Shown here piece by piece: positions 9,831-16,506 of a stretch of 64,000 bases of DNA. Numbering within the stretch: position 1 is the stretch's first letter; the number at the start of each line of letters is the position of its first letter. The stretch comes from Tetzosporium hominis. GTDB lineage: Bacteria > Bacillota > Bacilli > Bacillales_A > Planococcaceae. A program made the position numbers and the translations under genes. The stretch covers positions 1-64,000 of the forward strand of contig NZ_NOKQ01000187.1 of assembly GCF_002265435.1 (NCBI RefSeq), written 5' to 3'. Under the pieces are notes generated by a model. That model ran no database searches and was not told where the DNA came from. It saw only the letters and a program-made list of their open reading frames with translations.

Positions 9831-11300
9831 ATGGGAAAACCAACTGGATTTTTAGAAATCGACCGGAAGAAACCGCTCGAGGAGCCAGCAAAAAAACGGA
9901 TTCGGCATTTTCATGAATACGGACAGCGCTTTACGGATTCTGAGATGCAAGAGCAAGGAGCTCGTTGTATGGACTGCGGCACCCCGTTTTGTCATATGGG
10001 GATTGAGATTCGAGGAGTTGCAGCTGGATGTCCCATTCAAAACGTTATTCCGGAATGGAATGACCTTGTCTACAGAGGCCAGTGGAAAGATGCTCTTGAC
10101 CGCCTACTGATGACGAACAACTTCCCAGAGTTTACAGGAAGAGTATGTCCAGCACCTTGTGAGAGCTCGTGTGTCCTAGGAATCTCAGAACCTGCAGTAG
10201 CTATAAAGGGTATCGAACGAAGTATCATCGATAAAGGATTTGAAGAAGGTTGGATCACACCACGTATTCCTGTTAATCGAACTGGGAAGAAGATAGCTAT
10301 CGTGGGTTCCGGTCCAGCAGGTCTTACAGCTGCGGATGACCTGAATCAAGAAGGTCATAGTGTAACTGTCTTTGAGCGAGATGATCGTCCAGGAGGACTA
10401 CTGATGTATGGAATTCCTTCAATGAAGCTCGATAAAGATGTTGTACTACGACGAGTACATCTACTTGCAGAAGAAGGAATTCAATTCATCGTGAACACCG
10501 AAATCGGAAAAGATATCACGCTTACTCAACTTCGTGAAGAGTTTGATGCTGTCATCCTTTGTGTTGGCGCACAGAAGCAACGAGTGCTTCATCTTCCTGG
10601 TGACGATGCACAAGGCATTGTTCCTGCGATGCAGTATCTATCTGAAACAACAAAAGCGCATCTTGATGGGACAAAGCCTCGTCTTGACGTTAGTAAAAAG
10701 CATGTACTCGTCATTGGTGGAGGTGACACGGGAGCAGACTGTGTAGCCACAGCTATTCGACAAGGGTGCAAGTCGATCGTCCAATTTGGGAAGCATCCGA
10801 AGCTTGGTTCAGAAAGAGATGGCGATCACATGTGGCCGTCAGATCCGAATGTCTTTAAAATGGATTACGCTTATGAAGAAGCACTTGCAACTAAAGGCCA
10901 AGACCCGCGAGAATATTTGATACAAACAAAAGAAATCGTAAAAGGTCATTCAGGAGAAGTCGTCGCATTAAAGACAATTCAAATGGAGAAAGTAGTAGGG
11001 GAAGACGGCTTCCATTACTTCCGTGAACTACCAGGTACTGAAAAAGAGTGGCCAGCGGATGTAGTGTTTGTTGCAATTGGATTTGAAGGTATAGAAGAAC
11101 AAGTTGCTGCAGATTCCGATCTCAGCTTATCACGCAACCGCATCGCCGCTTCAAAAGTAGATTACGCGACTAATATACCTAGTGTATTTACAGCTGGAGA
11201 TGCAAGAAGAGGTCAAAGTCTTGTCGTCTGGGCAATTAAAGAAGGAAAAGAAGCGGCTCAAAAAGTGAATCAATTTGTAGCAACACCTCAACCCGTGTAA
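9831..11300 (+). CDS. gltB: Glutamate synthase [NADPH] small subunit
   Basis: 489-residue flavoprotein that oxidises NADPH and passes electrons through 4Fe-4S clusters to GltA. The N-terminal region has the cysteine sets CMDCGTPFC and CPAPCESSC for the clusters. It is followed by an FAD Rossmann motif (IVGSGPAGLTAA) and an NADPH motif (VIGGGDTGADC), with a C-terminal FAD contact at FTAGDARRGQSLV. Length equals the usual beta subunit. The AAGGAG ribosome site is 10 nt before the ATG. It is co-transcribed with gltA and followed by a terminator that overlaps its stop codon. Confidence 0.96.
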   Translation: MGKPTGFLEIDRKKPLEEPAKKRIRHFHEYGQRFTDSEMQEQGARCMDCGTPFCHMGIEIRGVAAGCPIQNVIPEWNDLVYRGQWKDALDRLLMTNNFPEFTGRVCPAPCESSCVLGISEPAVAIKGIERSIIDKGFEEGWITPRIPVNRTGKKIAIVGSGPAGLTAADDLNQEGHSVTVFERDDRPGGLLMYGIPSMKLDKDVVLRRVHLLAEEGIQFIVNTEIGKDITLTQLREEFDAVILCVGAQKQRVLHLPGDDAQGIVPAMQYLSETTKAHLDGTKPRLDVSKKHVLVIGGGDTGADCVATAIRQGCKSIVQFGKHPKLGSERDGDHMWPSDPNVFKMDYAYEEALATKGQDPREYLIQTKEIVKGHSGEVVALKTIQMEKVVGEDGFHYFRELPGTEKEWPADVVFVAIGFEGIEEQVAADSDLSLSRNRIAASKVDYATNIPSVFTAGDARRGQSLVVWAIKEGKEAAQKVNQFVATPQPV

Positions 11301-11315
11301 AAGCGGGTTTTTTTT
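11290..11315 (+). terminator. Terminator of gltAB
   Basis: The stem AACCCG (11290-11295) with CGGGTT (11304-11309) has an 8-nt loop containing the gltB stop codon, followed by eight T. Confidence 0.8.
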
Positions 11316-11406
11316 CGCATTAAAGCTTTCTTCTGCTAGTGAGTTAAAGTTTTCTCTTTCAATTTTTTTATGACGATGGCATAATGAGAAACAGGAGGCG
11401 AGTGCG

Positions 11407-12030
11407 ATGATTGGAATACTGGATTATGGTGCTGGCAACATGCACAGCGTGGAAAAAGCCATCAAAAAACTTGGATACCCGTACGTTCGAATTGAAGACG
11501 GGACTTATACAGGTGAAATTGAACAATTGATCTTACCAGGAGTGGGTCATGCGGAACAAGCTATGAAACAACTTGAAGAACGCGGTCTTGTTTCTTATAT
11601 AAAACGAAAAGTAGAAGAAGGTATTCCGATACTTGGTATCTGTTTAGGAATGCAGCTGCTTCTTGATGCAAGTGAAGAAGGCGATGCACAAGGATTAGGC
11701 CTATTAAAAGGCACGGTTCCTTACTTTGCAAATCCTGATTTGAAGGTCCCTCATATGGGTTGGAATGATGTAGAAGATGTGAAAGGCCATTTCTTATTAA
11801 AAGACCTTCCTAAACAAACAGACTTTTATTTTGTTCACTCTTATTATGCAGCTCCTAAAGATACAGACGATATCATTGGGTTGACAGATTACGGGACACC
11901 TTTTGCTTCAGCCATAGGCAATGACTACGTTATGGGTGTGCAGTTCCACCCAGAAAAGAGTGGCGAAGCGGGCATGAAGCTGCTCGATAATTTTTGCCGT
12001 TATGCAAAGAAAAAGGTGACGACATGTTAA
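11407..12030 (+). CDS. hisH: Imidazole glycerol phosphate synthase, glutaminase subunit HisH
   Basis: 207-residue class I glutamine amidotransferase. It hydrolyses glutamine and sends ammonia to HisF, which makes imidazole glycerol phosphate (histidine pathway) and AICAR (purine pathway). The nucleophile is Cys79 in LGICLGMQLL, the catalytic His-x-Glu is in GVQFHPEKS near the C-terminus, and the oxyanion-strand motif is LPGVGHA (usually PGVGAF). GGAGGCGAGTGCG precedes the ATG. It overlaps hisF by 7 nt. No other his gene lies nearby, so this pair is detached from the usual his operon. A role in another amidotransferase-cyclase pathway is possible but nothing around it suggests one. Confidence 0.85.
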   Translation: MIGILDYGAGNMHSVEKAIKKLGYPYVRIEDGTYTGEIEQLILPGVGHAEQAMKQLEERGLVSYIKRKVEEGIPILGICLGMQLLLDASEEGDAQGLGLLKGTVPYFANPDLKVPHMGWNDVEDVKGHFLLKDLPKQTDFYFVHSYYAAPKDTDDIIGLTDYGTPFASAIGNDYVMGVQFHPEKSGEAGMKLLDNFCRYAKKKVTTC

Positions 12031-12794
12031 AAAAACGAATTGTACCAGCTATTGATGTTTTAGATGACAAAGCAGTGAAATACGTTCAATTTCGTAATCC
12101 CACTATCATTGGAGATCCTGCAGAACTTGGGCGGAAATACGCTGAAGATGGAGCAGATGAACTGATTTATTTAGATACGACCGCTTCATTGAAAAATCAA
12201 GAAGTGAAATATGAGTGGATTCGAAGAGTGGCAGAGGAAGTCTATATTCCTTTCTCCGTAATCGGAGGCGTCCGAACAATTGAAGATTTCCGCCTGTTGC
12301 TTCGTGCAGGTGCGGACAAAGTTGGAGTAAACTCCGCTGCTGTGTTGCGTCCCGAACTATTGAACGAGGCTGCAGCAATCTTTGGTAAACAATGTGTCGT
12401 GCTGGGGCTCGATGCAATGCCGATTTTACGTGAAGATGGTTCGATTGAGCGCTGGGAAGTCTATACGCACTCTGGTCATGAGAATTCAGGAAAAGACGTG
12501 TTAGAGTGGGCTCAAGAAGCTGCAGAACGAGGTGCTGGAGAAATCATCTGTACGAGTATTCATAAGGACGGCATGAAGACGGGGTATGATCTGGAGTTGA
12601 TTAAACTTCTTTCTGAAAATGTCTCCATTCCGATTATCGCTTCAGGTGGTGCCGGCGAACTGCATCACATCTCTGAAGTTTTCACTGAAGCAAAGGCAGA
12701 TGCGGCACTTGTTGCCTCTATGATTCATTATGGTCACTATTCAATTCAAGAAATTAAACAACATGTTAAAGATCACGGCATTCCAATGCGTTAA
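12024..12794 (+). CDS. hisF: Imidazole glycerol phosphate synthase, cyclase subunit HisF
   Basis: 256-residue (beta-alpha)8 barrel. Key residues sit at canonical numbers: Asp11 in VPAIDV (usually PCLDV), Lys19 (AVKY) and Asp130 in GLDAMP (usually IDAKR). The phosphate-binding loops are GGVRTIED and ASGGAGELHH. The frame is open from 11994, but AAAAAGGTGACGAC places the start at ATG 12024, overlapping the hisH stop. Sequence around the active site drifts from the consensus (DDKAVKYVQF for DGRVVKGVNF), and a few extra residues follow Asp130. It is probably active, but divergent for a chromosomal HisF. Confidence 0.82.
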   Translation: MLKKRIVPAIDVLDDKAVKYVQFRNPTIIGDPAELGRKYAEDGADELIYLDTTASLKNQEVKYEWIRRVAEEVYIPFSVIGGVRTIEDFRLLLRAGADKVGVNSAAVLRPELLNEAAAIFGKQCVVLGLDAMPILREDGSIERWEVYTHSGHENSGKDVLEWAQEAAERGAGEIICTSIHKDGMKTGYDLELIKLLSENVSIPIIASGGAGELHHISEVFTEAKADAALVASMIHYGHYSIQEIKQHVKDHGIPMR

Positions 12795-12810
12795 GTAAAT
12801 TCTATACTTT

Positions 12811-12851
12811 ACACAAGGGAGCTTCTCTTAGTATGAGAAGCTCCCTTGTGT
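12811..12851 (+). terminator. Perfect 17-bp hairpin after hisF
   Basis: The perfect 17-bp arms at 12811-12827 and 12835-12851 enclose a 7-nt loop. The following sequence (ATGTTTAATTG) has only a weak T tract. The position 16 bp after hisF argues for a transcription terminator or 3' stabilising stem. Confidence 0.65.
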
Positions 12852-12861
12852 ATGTTTAATT

Positions 12862-12947
12862 GTGTGCAGGGGAAGCGTTCCGCGGGCGCGGGCTGAGCCT
12901 CGGTCTCAGCTTCCGCTTATAATCCCGCTGGAGTCACCCCTACACAC
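12862..12947. repeat. GC-rich dispersed palindromic repeat of the Bacillales type
   Basis: A roughly 85-bp block far richer in GC than its surroundings, bounded by imperfect inverted ends (GTGTGCAGGGG ... CCCCTACACAC). Its inner motifs GCGTTCCGCGGGCGCGGGCT, GAGCCTCGGTCTCAGCTTCC and CCCGCTGGAGTC match the consensus style of intergenic repeats I know from many Bacillales genomes, which read on the other strand as GACTCC-GCGGGA ... GAGGCT-AGC-CGCCCGCGGAACGC. No coding capacity. Copy number in this genome cannot be seen from one window. Confidence 0.6.
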
Positions 12948-13257
12948 TTTTCATATATGCTGTCTTATTACATTTGTACGAACATATTGGTTATGATACA
13001 ACCTTAGGAGTTGGGGTTTAACTTAGAAGTCTTTAACCTGCTTTCCTAGACTTTGAGTATGAGCTTGAAAAATCGGGCCTTGCCCCAGCACAGCCCCGCC
13101 TTCATCTAGTTCTATAGAAGATACAAGTGAACTGAACCATCACTGTTAGAGGCAGAGCCGAAGTAGGATCAGGGAAGTTTCTACAACTTCTCCCAAATCA
13201 TTTATAGACAGACTTTCTTCAATTACTAGATGTGGTTTTTCTGCCGTACAATGAAGA

Positions 13258-13296
13258 CAGGTGCAGGACTAGCTCAATAAGCTAGTCCTGCACCTG
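13258..13296. repeat. Perfect 17-bp inverted repeat with 5-nt loop
   Basis: The arm CAGGTGCAGGACTAGCT (13258-13274) pairs perfectly with 13280-13296, with loop CAATA. Neither strand has a T tract after it, and no gene ends next to it, so it is not an obvious terminator. It could be the end of a lost element, a protein-binding site or an RNA stem. Confidence 0.7.
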
Positions 13297-13420
13297 TGGT
13301 TAGTTGTTCCTAGAGAAAATCCATCGTCTCGAGAGAGAAGATTGTCTCTCAGAAACAATTGTTGTTCGAAATTAGTACTTCTTACTTTTTGTTATCAGTT
13401 CATATTTAAACCGAGCTTAG

Positions 13421-13510
13421 AAGCTGGTTGGAAGCTTTGTAAGATCGTTTGGGGATCTTGCTGATCCAACTGAGGCACTTGGTGCAGATGGTGCTGATTT
13501 TTTCACATAA
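13421..13510 (+). pseudogene. Possible C-terminal gene remnant, unidentified
   Basis: A 29-codon open stretch follows an in-frame TAG at 13418 and ends in TAA, encoding KLVGSFVRSFGDLADPTEAL and then GADGADFFT. It has protein-like composition but no start codon or ribosome site. I do not recognise the family. It may be chance. Confidence 0.2.
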
Positions 13511-13554
13511 AAAAGCCTCCTTTGCATAATCGCTAGTAGTATGCTCAGGAAGCT
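13509..13554 (-). terminator. Terminator of the ypsA operon
   Basis: Read on the minus strand, an outer stem AGCTTCCT/AGGAGGCT and an inner stem GCATA/TATGC form a long hairpin followed by six T. It lies 16 bp beyond the stop of the leftward gene at 13570. Confidence 0.75.
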
Positions 13555-13569
13555 GCTCAGTTATTCGGT

Positions 13570-14007
13570 TTAGAAAGAACTGGCAAATTTTTTTAAAATA
13601 GACTCCACAAATGCAATAGTCGTTTCGATGGAGCTAGTAGGATCAAATCCTTGAAGATAATTTAGAGGGAGATTTAACTCTGCAACTCCTTCGTTCGCAT
13701 CATAAGTGAATGCATAACGAAAGTCTGGATTATTCCAAATTGAGTCAATCTCGTTTTTGACAATCTCCATTTTAGACTTTGGAATATAAATTCCAATCAA
13801 CACATTGTAAAAACGAAAGATATCATCCGTTTCTAGCACGAATCCTTCAATTCGAAAGTCTTGGTATTCTGGCTTGGAAACATATAAATAATGATCTAAG
13901 TGGTCATTGAAATAGGACATTGCTTTAGATAAATCTTGTTGAGTAAATGAGTGAAGCAACTCATCTGTTTCTTTTGAATACACTTCAAAGTGTGTAGTCA
14001 TGGTCAT
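13570..14007 (-). CDS. Hypothetical protein, possibly YbjN/secretion-chaperone-like
   Basis: 145-residue acidic soluble protein with no signal peptide or membrane segment. The pattern of an aromatic-rich beta region (HYLYVSKPEYQDFRIEGFVLETDD) followed by LNLPLNYLQGF and a C-terminal helix recalls the small alpha/beta YbjN or type III secretion-chaperone fold. That is fold-level resemblance only and I do not assign a function. AGAAGG precedes two ATG codons (14007 and 14001). The gene overlaps the end of ypsA by 23 nt on the same strand, so the two are probably co-translated and may act together. Confidence 0.6.
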   Translation of the reverse strand: MTMTTHFEVYSKETDELLHSFTQQDLSKAMSYFNDHLDHYLYVSKPEYQDFRIEGFVLETDDIFRFYNVLIGIYIPKSKMEIVKNEIDSIWNNPDFRYAFTYDANEGVAELNLPLNYLQGFDPTSSIETTIAFVESILKKFASSF

Positions 14008-14560
14008 CGCCTTCTTTCCATCTCATCTGTTCTGCTGTGTCATTCAAATCAAACGATGTAATTTGTTCGACTACGAATGTGGGCTGTGTTTCTTGATAGC
14101 GTCCAATCAATTCCATAAAAAATTTAGGACTTGCCGGTTGTTCGTCATCGTACACAACTAGGGCACTATCAGTATTTCGCAACAAGAACTTGTCGCGCTC
14201 TTGAAATTGCCATGGACCTTGGTAACCACCTGTCGTTAACGCTTGGTAAAAGTCAGCTTCTAGCACAAGTTGTTGAAACTCGGCTTGCTTGTCCGGTTTT
14301 AATCGACTGGTGAACTCTGAAAATGGCGGGGTGATAGAAAGTTTCAAAGGAATTCCTTCTTTTTTCAACTCTACTACAACCTCAGCTCCCCAGATCTCGA
14401 CACCTTGCTGTCCGGAAATTAGCACCCATTCCAGTCCTTCCTCATAATAGCGAAGGAGACGGTCTTTTAAAGCCGTTTTAATAATTGCAATCCCTGGATG
14501 TTTGGAGTCAAAGATACCGAGTTCCGTTGCGCGATATCCGCTGATTACAAGTTTCTTCAC
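13985..14560 (-). CDS. ypsA: YpsA-like SLOG family protein (DUF1273)
   Basis: 191-residue protein matching the YpsA family of the SLOG (SMF/DprA-LOG) Rossmann superfamily: KKLVISGYRATELGIF at the N-terminus, the glycine loop VLISGQQGVEIWGAEV, and a C-terminal nucleotide-fold half (DSALVVYDDEQPASPKFF). SLOG proteins bind nucleotide-derived ligands. YpsA of B. subtilis and S. aureus has been linked to cell-division control. The start is GTG at 14560 behind AGAGGTG. It is the first gene of a two-gene leftward operon with the hypothetical gene at 13570. Family assignment is solid and the role here is inferred. Confidence 0.85.
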   Translation of the reverse strand: MKKLVISGYRATELGIFDSKHPGIAIIKTALKDRLLRYYEEGLEWVLISGQQGVEIWGAEVVVELKKEGIPLKLSITPPFSEFTSRLKPDKQAEFQQLVLEADFYQALTTGGYQGPWQFQERDKFLLRNTDSALVVYDDEQPASPKFFMELIGRYQETQPTFVVEQITSFDLNDTAEQMRWKEGDDHDYTL

Positions 14561-14631
14561 AGGCTCACCTCTAAATTTAGTGTAACATAAACTGTCTTTT
14601 TGAATAGGCTAATATGAAAGCGAGGGATTCA

Positions 14632-14862
14632 GTGAGTCAATCTACCCCACAAGTGAATTATGAGGCAACGGTAGAATCTTATGTTGTACGTCATTTACGT
14701 GAACTTCAAGGAACTGACGTGACCATTCAAACTCAGCGGTCTATAGTGGAGGGAACTTTATCGATGGTTCATTACGATTGTGTAATCGTCACTAAAGAAG
14801 GCCGGGACTTCGTTGTTCGTAACCAACAAATCATTTGGTTCACACCTTCTGAGGGCAACTGA
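14632..14862 (+). CDS. DUF2642 (YuzF-like) small protein
   Basis: About 76 residues, matching the YuzF/DUF2642 pattern: a conserved YVVRHLRELQGTDVTIQT opening, then EGTLSMVHYDCVIV and the end motif FVVRNQQIIWFTP. Such beta-rich, Sm-like small proteins occur in Bacillales with unknown function. The frame is open from ATG 14614, but GCGAGGG is correctly spaced for GTG 14632. It is divergent from ypsA. A manganese-catalase-like remnant follows it. Confidence 0.7.
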   Translation: MSQSTPQVNYEATVESYVVRHLRELQGTDVTIQTQRSIVEGTLSMVHYDCVIVTKEGRDFVVRNQQIIWFTPSEGN

Positions 14863-14893
14863 TGTTTCAAAGAACGAGTAAGCTGTTAATTAA

Positions 14894-15064
14894 CTTGCCC
14901 CAAGTGGTGAGCACCCAACAACTGGAGCGCCATTGGTTGTAGAGGAGGGGAGTCCAAAAGGGGCTCCGATCCCAGAGCTCGATGACTTACCAGAAGAATT
15001 TGCTCCGGGGCTCACGGCTGACGATTATACAAAGATCGCCAAACGCTTGATGGAAAATTTATAG
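14894..15064 (+). pseudogene. Probable 3' remnant of a manganese-catalase-type gene
   Basis: An open frame of 56 codons lies directly after an in-frame TAA. It encodes LAPSGEHPTTGAPLVVEEGS, PKGAPIPELDDLPEEFAPGL and TADDYTKIAKRLMENL. The proline/glutamate-rich tail with EEFAPGL followed by an amphipathic helix is what I know from the C-terminal tails of Mn-containing catalases (YdbD/YjqC type). Catalytic helices are absent upstream, where the frame is closed and DUF2642 ends. A TTG at about 14939 preceded by no clear ribosome site is the only start candidate. Identity is moderate and truncation is likely. Confidence 0.4.
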
Positions 15065-15073
15065 ATGAAAAAG

Positions 15074-15105
15074 GCTCTTTCCGAATACAATCGGAAAGAG
15101 CTTTT
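15074..15105. terminator. Bidirectional terminator before the MFS gene
   Basis: An 11-bp perfect stem (GCTCTTTCCGA at 15074-15084 with 15091-15101) has A-rich sequence on the left and CTTTTC on the right. On the minus strand it ends in CCTTTTT, serving the leftward MFS gene. Confidence 0.8.
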
Positions 15106-15110
15106 CATGT

Positions 15111-16385
15111 TTACTCATTGAGTACTACTGGAGGGGCATGATGGTCTGGCTCGGGTACAAAACGCAAAATAATGAAACCGATTATGAAGAGCACAATCAA
15201 GCTGAAAACGCCTGTAGACGAATTCCCAGTTACTTGAGCGGTGATACCGACAAGTAGCGGACCTAAAATCGCTGCAAATCGCCCAAAAATATTATAGAAA
15301 CCGAAAAATTCATTAGAATTTTGTTTCGGCACAAGCTTTCCGAAATAAGAACGGCTTAGGGCTTGAATACCACCTTGAGAAGTTCCGACCAGCATCGCTA
15401 GTATGAAGAAATCCGTAACTGAATCCATAAAGTAAGCATACGTACATACAATGGTGTATACAAAGATCCCTACATAAAGCATCGTTTTTTCACCAAACTT
15501 GCCTGCTAAATGACCGTATAAAAAAGCAAAAGGTGCTGCAATCAGTTGTGTGAGGAACAAGATCCCAAGTAGCCAAGTAGAATCAAGTCCTAGGTCAGTT
15601 CCATACGCTGTTGACATAGAAATGATGGTGCCGACTCCATCAATATAGAAGAAATAAGCTAGGAGAAAGAGAAAGACAGCTCGGTATTTGCGAATTTCTT
15701 TGAACGTAGTAAACAACCTTTTGAAGCTTTGACCCACCGGATTTGGTTCTCTCGGAACAAAATGAATTTGTTTTACATTTTTAAAAATAGGAATTGAAAA
15801 AATTACCCACCAAGCTGCTGTGATCAAGAAAGCAATCTTACTAGCTGTATCTGCTGCGAATGGAAGAATCCCTTGTTGACTCAGAATGATGATAGCCATG
15901 GCTATAACAAATGGGAAGAGGCTGCCGATATAACCCATTCCATAACCGCGAGCAGATACTTTTGCCATTCGTTCATCTGTTGTGACGTCCACGATAAAGC
16001 TGTCATAAAACACATTGGAGCCTGTTGCCCCTAGAGCTGCAAATGTGTAGACAATCAGTAGAAGCAGCCAGTTCTCAAAAGGTACTAATGCTAACGCCAC
16101 TGTAAAAATCACACCAATTGCAGTGAAGACGGTGAAAAATTTCTTCTTCAATCCTTCATAATCTGCGATAGTCCCCATAATAGGACCGAGTAGAGCTAGG
16201 ATAGTTGTGAAGATCGCAATCGTGTACCCTAAATAAGCAGTTGAATCGGCCCCTGCAATGCCAGCCTCTGTTGCGGAAGATTTAAAATAAATTGGAAAAA
16301 TTGCTGTAGTAATAATGAGTGTATATGCTGATGAGGCCCAGTCATACATGACCCAACTATTCTCTTTTTTACTATATTTTTTCAC
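15111..16385 (-). CDS. MFS transporter, UMF1/Atg22-like (YxiO family)
   Basis: 424-residue membrane protein with about twelve predicted segments. The opening KKENSWVMYDWASSAYTLIITTAIFPIYF is the signature of the Atg22/UMF1 branch of the major facilitator superfamily, which includes B. subtilis YxiO. The second half carries LVGTSQGGIQALSRSYFGKLVP, also diagnostic. Substrate is unknown for bacterial members; the fungal relatives export amino acids from vacuoles. It is a single gene divergent from ppx, with terminator at its 3' side. Confidence 0.85.
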   Translation of the reverse strand: MKKYSKKENSWVMYDWASSAYTLIITTAIFPIYFKSSATEAGIAGADSTAYLGYTIAIFTTILALLGPIMGTIADYEGLKKKFFTVFTAIGVIFTVALALVPFENWLLLLIVYTFAALGATGSNVFYDSFIVDVTTDERMAKVSARGYGMGYIGSLFPFVIAMAIIILSQQGILPFAADTASKIAFLITAAWWVIFSIPIFKNVKQIHFVPREPNPVGQSFKRLFTTFKEIRKYRAVFLFLLAYFFYIDGVGTIISMSTAYGTDLGLDSTWLLGILFLTQLIAAPFAFLYGHLAGKFGEKTMLYVGIFVYTIVCTYAYFMDSVTDFFILAMLVGTSQGGIQALSRSYFGKLVPKQNSNEFFGFYNIFGRFAAILGPLLVGITAQVTGNSSTGVFSLIVLFIIGFIILRFVPEPDHHAPPVVLNE

Positions 16386-16506
16386 AAGACCCTCCCCCTC
16401 TTTTCTTCATTGTATATCATCGCTATGAATTTCAGGTAAATTTTCTGAAAAATAACTTCTTTAGAATACGAATCCGTTATAATAAAAAGAAACGGCAGGT
16501 GAGTGT

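Larger units (their letters stand above)
12852..13569. other. Non-coding stretch between hisF and the ypsA locus
   Basis: About 720 bp without a supportable gene. It holds, left to right, a GC-rich dispersed-type repeat (12862-12947), a stretch at about 12950-13250 in which I see no gene or signal, a perfect 17-bp hairpin (13258-13296), a 29-codon open frame without start (13421-13510), and a leftward terminator (13509-13554). This looks like a decayed intergenic region. Confidence 0.6.
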
